Below are positions 15,738 through 24,458 of a stretch of 44,131 nt of DNA, in pieces. Below the pieces are notes generated by a model that saw only the letters and a program-made list of their open reading frames with translations, did not search any database and was not told where the DNA came from. Position numbers and translations under genes: made by a program. The stretch's first letter is position 1; every line of letters starts with the position of its first letter. The stretch comes from Methylococcaceae bacterium (GTDB taxonomy: Bacteria; Pseudomonadota; Gammaproteobacteria; Methylococcales; Methylomonadaceae): the NCBI GenBank assembly GCA_947454605.1, contig CANGLL010000002.1:1-44131 (forward strand). The letters are read 5' to 3'.

Positions 15738-17837
15738 ATGTTTTTTAAATATAAATATTATCAAAGCTTATTAATAATCTTAATAATGCCGCTTGCGACA
15801 GCGGCTGAGCCAGAGATTCAAGAGCTAGAAGAAATAACCGTAACGGCACCGGCAGGTCAAAATGACTCCGAATGGGTTACCCCTGTTATCGTATTAAGTG
15901 ATGAGGAGTTGCGTATAAAAATGGCTCATAGCATTGGTGAGACATTAAAACAAGAGCTCGGTATCACCAGCCAATCCTTTGGCCCAGGTGTTGGGACACC
16001 TGTTATTCGTGGTCAAAGTGGTGCACGTGTCAAAGTATTAAACAGTGGCATGAGCAATGGAGATCTCTCTCAATTAAGTCCTGATCATGCTAGTAGTAGT
16101 GAACCGATTATGGCCGAGCGCATTGAGATATTGCGTGGACCTGCTACCTTACTTTATGGCAGCGGAGCTATGGGTGGCGTAGTAAATGTTTTAGATAATC
16201 GTATTCCATCTGAGCAAATGAAGCGACCGTTTACTGGAGCTTTTGAGCAACGTTATGATACTGCGGTAGCCGAAACGAGTACTGCTTTAAAAGCAGAAGG
16301 GGGGCAAGATCACATGGCCTATCATTTAGATGGCTTATTTAGAGATCGTAATAATATGATGATTGGTGGGCAAGCGATTGATGTGTCGGCTGCCGAGTCA
16401 CTCGATCCAACACTCAAAGTTATTCAAAATAGCCAAGGTTCTGTTCCAAACACTAATGCGCAAACAATGAATGGTTCCGCGGGGTTGTCGTGGGTAGCTG
16501 ATCCCGGTTTTGCAGGCGTGGCGATTAATCAATTACACAATAATTACGGTATAGCACCTGATGGAAGCGGTGGCGCAAATACTCGTATCGATATTCAACA
16601 AAGTAAATATGATTTTAAAAGTGAAGTTAAACAGCTATTTAGTTTAGTGGATGTTTTAAAAAGTGGGTTTGCTTATACCGATTATAATCATGTTGAACTA
16701 GATGGTGGTGTGCCGGGTACTGTGTTTACTAATAAAACCTTTGAAGGTCGTTTGGAGCTTAATCATAAGCCCTGGGGCGATCTTAACGGTACGATGGGAT
16801 TACAAGGCTCTACAAGTAATTTCACCGCTATGGATTTTCAAGGTAATCAAACCATTGTGCCCAATTCTTTAATTAACAGTTATAGCGTCTTTGGCTTTGA
16901 ATCCTTACAAAAAGACGTTTTGACTTATCAAGTAAGTGCTAGAGTCGAAGCGAACACCATCGATCCTCAAGCCGGTTCAAATTATATTTCACCGAATGGC
17001 TTGCCTATCAATAGTAGCTATCAATATTTACCCGTCAGCGCATCCGCTTCAGCGTTGTGGGATATAGATGCACATGACGGCTTATCTTTGGCTTTAACAC
17101 GCTCACAACGTGCGCCTCAAGTACAAGAGTTGTTGTCACATGGTTTTCATGATGCCACACGGAGCTTTGAATTGGGCGATCCTAATTTGCATATGGAAAC
17201 GTCTTACAATTTAGATTTGGCTTATAAATTTAAGTCTGATTGGGTGCGTATTGAACTTAATTTATTTAATAATTGGGCTAACAGCTATATTTATCAACGT
17301 CGAACAGGGCAGTTTGTTAAACAAGATCCTATAACAGGGATGGCTGATGTTTGTCCTGCAAATATTGCTTGTACAGCTGTGGTACAAAGCCAGCAGGCTG
17401 ATGCCTTATTTAGAGGCTATGAAAATAAATGGGTGTTTCCGGTCATGGAAAATAACCTGGGTATACTTGATTTAACGTTGTTTAGTGATTACACCCGAGG
17501 AACTTTTTTGAATGGGGGAGATGTGCCCCGTATGCCCCCATTGAGATTTGGTTTTCAGTGGGATTATTTATACAAAGAATGGTCAGCTAATGTGCGTTTC
17601 ACGCGTGCAGAAGCACAGCAAAATCCTGGGCTGAATGATACAACTACTGCGGGTTATTATTTGTTATCTCTAGGGTCTCAATATGAGATCAAGGATTTTC
17701 ATGGCAGCAAAATTATGCTTTTTACCAAAGCCAATAATTTACTCAATGAAAATATTCGTAATTCAGTTTCTTATTTGCGTAACTTTGCACCCGAACCTGG
17801 ACGAGGGGTAGAGGTCGGATTTAGGGTGAGTTATTAG
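15738..17837 (+). CDS. znuD: ZnuD-like TonB-dependent zinc receptor
   Basis: A 699-aa outer-membrane receptor. The ATG at 15738 gives a clean signal peptide (MFFKYKYYQSLLIILIMPLATA) and keeps the Zur box outside the gene; the earlier ATG at 15696 overlaps the box. A TonB-box-like stretch (LEEITVTAP) follows, then the plug domain (GTPVIRGQSGARVKVLNSGM, SPDHASSSEPIMAERIEILRGPATLLYGSGAMGGVVNV) and a beta-barrel ending in GVEVGFRVSY with the usual C-terminal aromatic. The SPDHA motif in the plug is seen in ZnuD-type receptors. It takes up zinc, or a zinc-carrying ligand, at the outer membrane with TonB energy. The znuABC inner-membrane genes are not in this window. Confidence 0.85.
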   Translation: MFFKYKYYQSLLIILIMPLATAAEPEIQELEEITVTAPAGQNDSEWVTPVIVLSDEELRIKMAHSIGETLKQELGITSQSFGPGVGTPVIRGQSGARVKVLNSGMSNGDLSQLSPDHASSSEPIMAERIEILRGPATLLYGSGAMGGVVNVLDNRIPSEQMKRPFTGAFEQRYDTAVAETSTALKAEGGQDHMAYHLDGLFRDRNNMMIGGQAIDVSAAESLDPTLKVIQNSQGSVPNTNAQTMNGSAGLSWVADPGFAGVAINQLHNNYGIAPDGSGGANTRIDIQQSKYDFKSEVKQLFSLVDVLKSGFAYTDYNHVELDGGVPGTVFTNKTFEGRLELNHKPWGDLNGTMGLQGSTSNFTAMDFQGNQTIVPNSLINSYSVFGFESLQKDVLTYQVSARVEANTIDPQAGSNYISPNGLPINSSYQYLPVSASASALWDIDAHDGLSLALTRSQRAPQVQELLSHGFHDATRSFELGDPNLHMETSYNLDLAYKFKSDWVRIELNLFNNWANSYIYQRRTGQFVKQDPITGMADVCPANIACTAVVQSQQADALFRGYENKWVFPVMENNLGILDLTLFSDYTRGTFLNGGDVPRMPPLRFGFQWDYLYKEWSANVRFTRAEAQQNPGLNDTTTAGYYLLSLGSQYEIKDFHGSKIMLFTKANNLLNENIRNSVSYLRNFAPEPGRGVEVGFRVSY

Positions 17838-18027
17838 TAGAGGATTTGAAATGGTTTTTAGTAATATGATTAAAGCTTAGAATTTTTATAGCAAACTAGT
17901 CGTTAAGTTGTGTCTTTCATATATTTGACATACAATCCAAGGATAATCTGGAATCAATTGATTAGAGGCATTTGATGTAATTATAATTATGTCACTGATT
18001 TTTAAATTAATTTAATTTGGTAGTTTC

Positions 18028-18924
18028 ATGAAAAAATATTGTTCTATATCTGCTGTTATAGTTGCTTGTATTGGGTTATTGTCAATTGGAATGCATGATG
18101 CAGAAGCTAAACGTTTTGGAGGCGGAAGCTCATTTGGTAGTCGACCATCACATAGTTCTGCTTTTTCAGGTTCCTCAGCACCTGCATCAGTGAGTCGTTC
18201 TGCAAGTCAACAACAGAACGCGGCGCAAAATCAAATGGCTAGACAGAATGTTTCTCAGCGCGGTGGTTTAATGGGTATGTTGGGTGGTTTAGCGATTGGT
18301 GGATTATTAGGTTCGCTACTTTTTGGGGGTGCGTTTGAAAACATTAATTTTATGGATATAGCTATGTTGGTTATGGCTTTTTTAATGTTTAGATACCTCG
18401 CTTCTAAAATTAAAACAGCTCAACCACAGGCCTATCAGCGCACTTCTGATAATAGTCACTCTAGAAGTATGGAGACTAATTCAGCCGGTTTTAATACGGA
18501 CTATTTATTTAATAAGCAGGGGGGGGCAACGGTCAATCAAAATAACCTACCTGTGGGGTTTGATACTAATGGTTTCTTAAGAGGGGCAACTATTGCCTAC
18601 ACCACACTACAAAAAGCATGGGAAGCTAGAGACTTATATGAAATAAGAGGGCTAACGACGGATAAGGTTTTTGCTGAGATTCAAACACAGCTTAAAGCGT
18701 CAGATACAGATAATCAAACTGAGATTTTAAATGTTGATGCTAAGTTATTAGAAGTGCGTGACATAGGGTCTGAGCTATCAGCGGTCGTATTGTTTGAAGC
18801 GGTTATGCGTGAAGAAATCAATGGGGCAACAGAACACATTAGAGAGGTTTGGCATTTTGTTAAGCCTAAGGCAAGTTCACAAACTAAATGGTTGCTGGAT
18901 GGTATCCAACAATGTTCAGATTGA
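18028..18924 (+). CDS. Tim44-like domain protein
   Basis: A 298-aa exported or membrane-anchored protein. Signal-like N-terminus (residues 3-27, ending AEAKRFGGG), a Ser/Gln-rich low-complexity stretch (35-80) with the KRFGGGSSFGSRPS motif typical of bacterial Tim44-like proteins, a Gly-rich hydrophobic segment (about 82-100), a second hydrophobic stretch (about 108-125), and a C-terminal Tim44 domain (about 165-295). The family's bacterial role is not settled. It follows the receptor gene by 190 bp and is ended by the terminator at 19012, so it is its own unit. Confidence 0.85.
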   Translation: MKKYCSISAVIVACIGLLSIGMHDAEAKRFGGGSSFGSRPSHSSAFSGSSAPASVSRSASQQQNAAQNQMARQNVSQRGGLMGMLGGLAIGGLLGSLLFGGAFENINFMDIAMLVMAFLMFRYLASKIKTAQPQAYQRTSDNSHSRSMETNSAGFNTDYLFNKQGGATVNQNNLPVGFDTNGFLRGATIAYTTLQKAWEARDLYEIRGLTTDKVFAEIQTQLKASDTDNQTEILNVDAKLLEVRDIGSELSAVVLFEAVMREEINGATEHIREVWHFVKPKASSQTKWLLDGIQQCSD

Positions 18925-19011
18925 ACTAAGTCAGTTATATCGATTATAAAAAAATAATGTGTTTTGAGTGGATCGGTTGAGAGTTTAATTTCTCACAACA
19001 CATCTCTTTAA

Positions 19012-19047
19012 AAGGAGGTTTTACATGAAAATGTAGGGCCTTTTTTT
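19012..19047 (+). terminator. Intrinsic terminator after the Tim44-like gene
   Basis: A long stem (left arm 19012-19026, loop GAAA, right arm starting at 19031, G:T wobbles) followed by seven T. It contains a perfect Shine-Dalgarno and ATG, but this is the hairpin arm and only leads to two codons before a stop. Same family as those at 3012 and 29603. Confidence 0.85.
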
Positions 19048-19121
19048 ATATCAAACAAAAGAGTCAATTAACTATTTACTCTTATAGCAAGGTAAGCAAT
19101 AATGCGACAGTCTTAAATTTA

Positions 19122-19145
19122 AATAATAATGATTTGCATTTGCAT
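19122..19145. promoter_or_regulatory. Fur-box-like site upstream of the porin operon
   Basis: AATAATAATGATTTGCATT and the following TGCAT resemble the Fur consensus of repeated GATAAT units (11 of 19 positions match in the best register) and contain the inverted pair AATG/CATT. It lies about 45 bp upstream of the porin start. Iron control is a hypothesis. Confidence 0.42.
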
Positions 19146-19187
19146 ATTTATGAAGCTAGAATTTCTTAACTGAAAAATAGTTGAGAT

Positions 19188-20678
19188 ATGTTTATGAAAC
19201 ATTATAAATTGTTAAGAAAAAGTTTAAGCATTATGACAATAAGTGCGGTTAGTTTGTCTGCTATTGCTTTGGATAAGCCTCAATCCATGGAAGATATGTG
19301 GAAAATTATTCAATCGCAGCAAAAGCAACTTAATGAAATGCAAGTCCGATTGGAAAAGGCAGAAAGTAAGTCAGTAGTCGTAGGTGTTCAAAATTTAGAC
19401 AGTAAATCTTCTACTAATCTTTCAAGTAATACTCCCAGTCCTGAGTCACAAGTGGCAAATAATCAGGTGAAAAAATTAGAACGTAAAACGGATGTGCTAA
19501 GTCAAGAGGTTGAGAAGCTAAGGACTAATCTAGCGATTCCAGAAGAGAAGCAACTTAAAAGTGCTTATGGTTTAGGTCCAGCGGCTTCTAAGGTTTATCA
19601 GGTAGATAAAGGGTTGTCTATCGGTGGATACGGTGAGGGCTTTTATCAAGACATTGTAGGAGACAAGGGCACAGAAAAATCGAAAGCGGATATGGAGCGT
19701 ATGGTGCTGTATGTCGGTTATAAATTTACCGATAGCATCATTATGAACAGTGAACTTGAGTTTGAACATGGCACTACTGGTGAGGGAGCTGAGTCCAAAG
19801 GTGAAGTATCTGCAGAATTTGTTTCGCTAGATTTTTTATTAAATCCTAAAGTGAATGTCCGTACCGGTTTGTTATTAATGCCAATGGGTATGATTAATAG
19901 AATGCATGAACCGTTATTTTATTTTGGTAATCATCGACCTGTGGTTGAGCAAACAATCATTCCAAGTACTTGGCGAGAAATGGGTGTGGGGCTATTTGGC
20001 GCTATTACACCCAACCTAACATATACAACTTATGTGGTTAATGGTTTAAATGCAAGTGGCTTTAGTTCTTCAGGTATTCGTGAGGGAACAGGTGGTGGTA
20101 GTCAAGCTTTAGCCCAAGACCTAGGTTATGTTGCTCGAGTAGATTATACACCTGATGCGTTACCTGGCTTAACAATTGGTGGTTCAGGTTACGTAAGTAA
20201 TTCAGGTCAAGATTTAACTTATAATGGCCAGAAAGCGGATGTATTAACTCAAATATATGAGTCTCATTTGCAATGGAAATATTATGGCTTAGAGTTTAGA
20301 GCCTTAGGGTCGTGGGGTTTCATTAATAATGCAGATTTACTTTCTGCTCAAAATGCTTTCACTAGTAATGGCCAAGGTGTCGTAGGATCACAAAATTATG
20401 GTTGGTACACTGAAGCCGGGTATGATGTCTTACCGTTGATGTTTAAAGACACCCCCCAATATTTAGCGCCTTTTGTACGATATGAAAAATTAAATACAAT
20501 AGCCAAAGCGCCGCTCGGTTATAGTGCTGATCCGACTAAAGATCAGCAAGTCTTTCAGGTGGGGTTGCAGTACAAGCCAATACCTCAAGTGGTTCTTAAG
20601 GCTGATTATAGAAACTTTGTTGCAAAACAGGGCAGTTTGCCAGATGATTTTAATTTAGGATTTGGCTTTATTTTTTAA
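19188..20678 (+). CDS. Outer-membrane porin with N-terminal coiled coil
   Basis: A 496-aa secreted beta-barrel. Signal peptide (about 1-27, ending AIALDKP; the second ATG at 19194 is an equal start), then two heptad-rich coiled coils (about 30-62 and 88-115, with IQSQQKQLNEMQVRLEKAE), as in porins whose trimeric coiled coil spans the periplasm. From about 140 onward the sequence alternates as beta-strands (LSIGGYGEGFYQDIV, MVLYVGYKFTDSI) and ends in LGFGFIF with a terminal Phe. It is the first gene of a tight unit with an FMN-binding protein and a four-helix membrane protein, behind a Fur-like site. The permeant is unknown; ferric or other small complexes are possible. Confidence 0.78.
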   Translation: MFMKHYKLLRKSLSIMTISAVSLSAIALDKPQSMEDMWKIIQSQQKQLNEMQVRLEKAESKSVVVGVQNLDSKSSTNLSSNTPSPESQVANNQVKKLERKTDVLSQEVEKLRTNLAIPEEKQLKSAYGLGPAASKVYQVDKGLSIGGYGEGFYQDIVGDKGTEKSKADMERMVLYVGYKFTDSIIMNSELEFEHGTTGEGAESKGEVSAEFVSLDFLLNPKVNVRTGLLLMPMGMINRMHEPLFYFGNHRPVVEQTIIPSTWREMGVGLFGAITPNLTYTTYVVNGLNASGFSSSGIREGTGGGSQALAQDLGYVARVDYTPDALPGLTIGGSGYVSNSGQDLTYNGQKADVLTQIYESHLQWKYYGLEFRALGSWGFINNADLLSAQNAFTSNGQGVVGSQNYGWYTEAGYDVLPLMFKDTPQYLAPFVRYEKLNTIAKAPLGYSADPTKDQQVFQVGLQYKPIPQVVLKADYRNFVAKQGSLPDDFNLGFGFIF

Positions 20679-20706
20679 GATTACAAAACGTTTACGGAAT
20701 TACACG

Positions 20707-21249
20707 ATGAAAATGCTTAAGCTGATGTTATTAAGCTTATCAATATTATTAGGCACTCCCTGTTTTGCGACTATTTATTACAGTAAAAGTGAAGCAATGG
20801 AATTGGCCTTTGGTGCGGGGGGTACTATTGAGTCGTTGTCTTTATTTCCTGATGACGCTCAAGTTACAAAAATAGAACAAGAGGCTAAGATAAAATTAGA
20901 ATCGGGTTTATTCACTTTTTATGTAGGTAAAAATAAAGATAAAATAGTGGGTTACGGAGCAATAGAAACTAGTACAGTAAGAACTAAGCCAGAAACATTG
21001 ATGATTGTATTAACGCCAGAAGGAGAATTACGTAATGTTTATACATTGGCATTTCATGAACCTAGTGAATATGAACCACCCCAAGCTTGGTATGAAAAGC
21101 TTTATAACAAACCGCTAGCTAACATGGACTTTAATAAAGGTATAGATGGTATTAGCGGTGCGACTTTGAGTACACGGACGGCGCTTGCTAGCATTCGTAA
21201 AGTGATGATGATTTACCAAATTATGATAAAAAATAAGGATCCTGAATAA
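20707..21249 (+). CDS. Periplasmic FMN-binding domain protein (flavinylation motif)
   Basis: A 180-aa exported flavoprotein of the NqrC/RnfG FMN-binding family. Signal peptide residues 1-21 (ending PCFA). The motif DGISGATLST at 147-156 matches the ApbE flavin-transfer motif Dxx(S/T)GAT, so Thr153 should carry FMN through a phosphoester bond. The ATG at 20707 is preferred; reading back to 20662 runs into the porin gene. Stop and next start share one base (21249), so translation with the membrane protein is coupled. Single-domain proteins like this are known as parts of flavin-based electron transfer outside the cytosol. No apbE is in the window. Confidence 0.85.
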   Translation: MKMLKLMLLSLSILLGTPCFATIYYSKSEAMELAFGAGGTIESLSLFPDDAQVTKIEQEAKIKLESGLFTFYVGKNKDKIVGYGAIETSTVRTKPETLMIVLTPEGELRNVYTLAFHEPSEYEPPQAWYEKLYNKPLANMDFNKGIDGISGATLSTRTALASIRKVMMIYQIMIKNKDPE

Positions 21250-21743
21250 TGCGTTATTTTGTGACAGGCGAACAGCAGCGTAAAGCGCTACTTAACGCAT
21301 TGGTGTTGATGTTTTTAGGATATATTGCATTATTATGGTTGAGCAATGCGTTGATGTACTTTTATCATATGGCTTTAACACCTAGCTCTGTTATTGCCTA
21401 TTATTTGGGTTCAGAAGAGCAGTTTACTCAGCCTAGAAGTTATCAGGGTATGTTAGAAGTTTCTCACTTTCATCTGTTTTCTATGGGAATGTTAATAGTA
21501 ACGCTAACCCATTTAATGCTGATGACTGATTTTTCAGTACGTTTGAAAATTTGGTTGAGTGCATTAACATATGTTTCAGCGCTTGCTGACGAAGCGGGTG
21601 GTTGGCTAGTGCGATTTGTAAATCCCTTGTTTGCCTATTTTAAAATTGCGGCATTTATTACGTTAGAGTTTTCTTTAGCGACCCTAATCGTTGTGGTTAT
21701 ATGGGCGTTGTTAAAAGCTAGGACACAAATAGTAGCTTCGTAG
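21249..21743 (+). CDS. Four-helix membrane protein, possible heme or quinol partner of the flavoprotein
   Basis: A 164-aa inner-membrane protein with four predicted spans (about 14-38, 74-94, 98-118 and 128-155). Histidines that could bind heme lie at or in helices: His40 (FYHM), His73 and His75 (VSHFHLFSMG) and His88 (LTHLM). The layout, with its start fused to the stop of the FMN protein gene, suggests that it feeds electrons from the quinone pool to the FMN of its neighbour. That is inference: I recognise no named family. It is the last gene of the operon and converges with the SDR gene. Confidence 0.7.
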   Translation: MRYFVTGEQQRKALLNALVLMFLGYIALLWLSNALMYFYHMALTPSSVIAYYLGSEEQFTQPRSYQGMLEVSHFHLFSMGMLIVTLTHLMLMTDFSVRLKIWLSALTYVSALADEAGGWLVRFVNPLFAYFKIAAFITLEFSLATLIVVVIWALLKARTQIVAS

Positions 21744-21756
21744 GCTAATTAGACTT

Positions 21757-22527
21757 TTAACGCAAAAACCTACCGCCACTGATATCAATCAATGCACCAT
21801 TGATATGAGATGACATATCACTCGCTAGAAACAGAACGGAGCTGGCAACTTCTTCTGCGTAGGTGTTTCTACCTAAAGGTGTTTGTTTACGGTAATTTTC
21901 CATCATTTCTTCAGTCGAATGGATTTCATGGTGTTGGGTTTCGACAGTGCCTGGCATGACTGAGTTAGTCCTTACCTGAGGTGCAAGTTCTTTAGCTAAA
22001 GTGTGGGTAAATACCATCAATCCACCTTTCGCAGCAGCATAAGCCCCGCCACCATTTGCACCACCAGTTTGCACAGAAAGTGACAAGATATTAACGATTC
22101 GACCTGACCCTGTTGCTCGTAACTCTGGAATTGCTCGTTTGGTTAACAAAAACGCACTGGTTAGATTAAGGCCTAATGATTTATTCCAGTTTTCGAGTGT
22201 ACACTCTTCTATTTTTGCGCGCTTTATAAGGCCACCACCGTTATTGACTAAAATATCTAGTCTGCCAGTTTGACTAACTAGCTTATCAACAATCGCGTTG
22301 GCTTCATGTTCTTGAGTCAAATCAGCCGGCAATAACATGCATGAAATACCTTGTGAAACTAATTCATCATAAAGTTGTTCGGCACCCACTTTACTTGAAT
22401 AATAATGAATACCTACAAAGGCTCCTGCTTGACCCAACGCTGAGGCCACTGCTCTTCCAATTCCAACGCCAGCGCCACTGACTATAGCCACTTTACCATT
22501 TAGGTTTAAAGTTTGTTCTGGAATCAT
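21757..22527 (-). CDS. SDR family NAD(P)-dependent oxidoreductase
   Basis: A 256-aa classical short-chain dehydrogenase/reductase. Cofactor motif SGAGVGIGRA near residue 16, the NNGG structural motif, catalytic Ser in ILSLSVQ, and YAAAK with the Tyr/Lys pair. The C-terminus ends GALIDISGGRFLR, as in FabG-like enzymes. The ATG at 22527 has AGGTGG seven bases upstream; a GTG nine bases earlier is less likely. Co-directional with and close behind bcp (about 13 bp), so probably one operon. The substrate is unknown. Confidence 0.87.
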   Translation of the reverse strand: MIPEQTLNLNGKVAIVSGAGVGIGRAVASALGQAGAFVGIHYYSSKVGAEQLYDELVSQGISCMLLPADLTQEHEANAIVDKLVSQTGRLDILVNNGGGLIKRAKIEECTLENWNKSLGLNLTSAFLLTKRAIPELRATGSGRIVNILSLSVQTGGANGGGAYAAAKGGLMVFTHTLAKELAPQVRTNSVMPGTVETQHHEIHSTEEMMENYRKQTPLGRNTYAEEVASSVLFLASDMSSHINGALIDISGGRFLR

Positions 22528-22540
22528 ATAAACCACCTAA

Positions 22541-23008
22541 TTAACTTAAACGCTTTATTTTTTCTAATACGGCTTTGGCATGTCCTTCATGATTAACGCC
22601 ATATTCAACGTCTACTAAAATGCCTGTTTTATCAATGATGAAAGTGGAGCGAAAAATGGCCATCATCTTGACGCCATTTTTTTCTCGTTCACGCCATACG
22701 CCATAACTTTCACACAAATCACCCTTTGTATCTGCCAGTAAAATGACTTTTAAGCCAAACTTATTAATAAAATCGACATGGCTTTCACAACTGTCTTTAC
22801 TTACACCGATAACGACGGTATCTAATTGACTAAATTCATCGGTTAAGCGAGTAAACTCATTGGCCTCAATAGTGCAGCCTGGAGTGTCATCTTTGGGATA
22901 AAAATATAAAACGACATTTTTTGAGCCCGAAAAGTCAGCCAAATTTACTAATTCATTTGATTGGTTTGGTGTGCTGAACAAAGGTGCAGATTGATTTGTT
23001 TCTAACAT
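22541..23008 (-). CDS. bcp: Thiol peroxidase Bcp (peroxiredoxin Q)
   Basis: A 155-aa cytosolic peroxiredoxin that reduces H2O2 and organic hydroperoxides using thioredoxin-type donors. Peroxidatic Cys in YPKDDTPGCTIEANEF (about residue 45), with the family Thr and the Arg in FRSTFIIDKTG. E. coli Bcp has a resolving Cys five residues later; here that place is Asn (TIEAN), so it may act as a one-Cys type or use a more distant Cys (SKDSCESH or GDLCESYG). First gene of a two-gene unit with the SDR. Confidence 0.9.
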   Translation of the reverse strand: MLETNQSAPLFSTPNQSNELVNLADFSGSKNVVLYFYPKDDTPGCTIEANEFTRLTDEFSQLDTVVIGVSKDSCESHVDFINKFGLKVILLADTKGDLCESYGVWREREKNGVKMMAIFRSTFIIDKTGILVDVEYGVNHEGHAKAVLEKIKRLS

Positions 23009-23193
23009 GACATGTTCCTCATTGATTAAAGGGCGATAGTGTGAAATAGTCTATTTAAAAACAAAGTAAATTGCTAGGTTTTTAATAAAGTTTTATGAAA
23101 GAGTAAGGGGTATTGAGTTCATGATGCAGCTATTTTTATTGACCAACAGGCTAAAGTATTTATTCTAAAGACTTTATTTTTGGTTTTTGGTGC

Positions 23194-23268
23194 ACTAGTA
23201 TAAGATTAATCGGACTCTGATAAAAATTATTAAATTATCATTGAGTAATCGATTATTCCGATACTAGT
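23194..23268. repeat. Nested inverted repeats between bcp and the helical exported protein gene
   Basis: ACTAGTAT (23194-23201) and ATCGGA are answered by TCCGAT and ATACTAGT (up to 23268), and inside them TGATAA faces TTATCA. This gives a folded region just downstream of the minus-strand gene ending at 23283. It could be the 3' end structure of that transcript. The rest of the 274-bp gap shows nothing. Confidence 0.4.
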
Positions 23269-23282
23269 ACTACTAAGTTATG

Positions 23283-23795
23283 CTATTTACGAGAGCCTGC
23301 TTTTTTATCTTCTGTACCTAAAATACGGTTTAACATATGAGTCTGTTGAGATTCTCTATCATCTAGTGTTAAATCAATCATACCTTTTAGGTCTTTAAAG
23401 CGTTTCTCTGCTACTTTAAGTTCTTCTGTGGCTTTATTTAAATCGCCAGCTTGTACCGCCTCTCGAGCTTTCTTTAAATCACCATTTGCACGATTGCGGT
23501 TACGGTCCACTTTATCATTTGCATTAATTTCTTTACTTAGTTTTAAGGCATCTTTAATATTTTCAATAATGACCTCATCACTTGCTTCTTTACTGTCTGC
23601 CGAACCGCCATTAACTCTTGCTTGAATAGCTTTTAACGATTCATTTATTTGAACTAGTGTTGCATCAATACCTTGTGTTGGCGTCATTCTGTTATACATA
23701 CAGGCCATACCTAAACAGATATCTGCCTTAACCATTGCTGAATCTAAAGAGATGGCCAATGCTGTTGTCATAACAATGTTTTTTATTATCCTCAT
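23283..23795 (-). CDS. Exported helical protein, unknown
   Basis: A 170-aa protein with a signal peptide (about 1-24, ending MVKAD). Two Cys close to the mature N-terminus (ICLGMACMY) could form a disulfide. The rest is almost wholly alpha-helical and charged, with heptad-like repeats (VQINESLKAIQARV; NGDLKKAREAVQAGDLNKATEELKVAEKRFKDL), suggesting a helical hairpin or tetratrico-like bundle in the periplasm. The ATG at 23795 has a purine-rich TAT-AGG region upstream in its leader. I recognise no family. Confidence 0.72.
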   Translation of the reverse strand: MRIIKNIVMTTALAISLDSAMVKADICLGMACMYNRMTPTQGIDATLVQINESLKAIQARVNGGSADSKEASDEVIIENIKDALKLSKEINANDKVDRNRNRANGDLKKAREAVQAGDLNKATEELKVAEKRFKDLKGMIDLTLDDRESQQTHMLNRILGTEDKKAGSRK

Positions 23796-24032
23796 ATAGA
23801 ATAAACCTCGATGTAGTTATTATATTTATTGTATTTATTGATAGTGTCTGCAAAAACTTAGATATTGAAGCCATGAAAGCGTTGCATGACAACGTGAACT
23901 CTAACATGATTCTTCGAAATCGTATAAAAATAACGCTACATGACTAAGGTAAATTGCTTTTATTGAAAATTCTCGTATATATTGAATACTATGAAATCTG
24001 CGGGTCTTTAAATTTAATTGGAGGTAATAATC

Positions 24033-24188
24033 ATGAAATTATTAACGTTTTTGGGGGTATTAATATTTGTTTTTTTGTTTATGTCAATTAACTGTACTAA
24101 GAGTTGTTCTCCAGCTATGTTTTCTGTGGCATTGTTCCCAATGATATTAATATCAATCTATATTGGTTACCGATTTTTAAAAAAATAG
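24033..24188 (+). CDS. 51-aa two-span membrane protein
   Basis: A 51-aa protein with two hydrophobic segments (about 3-18 and 28-46), a central Cys-rich turn (NCTKSCSP) and a basic tail (RFLKK). A very strong Shine-Dalgarno (GGAGGT) lies seven bases before the ATG, which makes expression likely. A short GC-poor hairpin with a T-run follows at 24192. No family recognised. Confidence 0.65.
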   Translation: MKLLTFLGVLIFVFLFMSINCTKSCSPAMFSVALFPMILISIYIGYRFLKK

Positions 24189-24191
24189 AAT

Positions 24192-24214
24192 TAAAAAGAC
24201 GACTCGCTTTTTTA
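24192..24214 (+). terminator. Possible intrinsic terminator after the 51-aa gene
   Basis: AAAAAG, a short GC-containing centre and CTTTTTT make a weak hairpin with a T-run just after the stop. The rest of the gap to 24459 is AT-rich leader/promoter sequence of the large fusion gene, with no site I can name. Confidence 0.4.
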
Positions 24215-24458
24215 AATTAATATCATACCAACAATCCCACGATTAAGTTTCTTTTCTAAAACATTTCATTATTTCATAAGCCTTGTAGATAGTTTTACCG
24301 ACTAATCAGAATCTTTATACGTTGTTTTTATGAGGTCATTACGTGTTGTGGTATCTGATTTAGGGATAAACATGTATTGTTATTTGCGCTACTTTTAGTA
24401 AACTATCAGTTTCATATAAAGACATAATTTATGTCACCTAAAATAATAAAGTGAAATT

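Noticed and set aside
19011-19036. Perfect Shine-Dalgarno and ATG giving a two-codon ORF (leader peptide)
   Set aside because: The sequence is the stem of a strong intrinsic terminator, and the match to terminators at 3012 and 29603 explains it.
23428-23625. 65-codon plus-strand frame
   Set aside because: Antisense shadow of the helical exported protein; composition is a mirror of its repeats.
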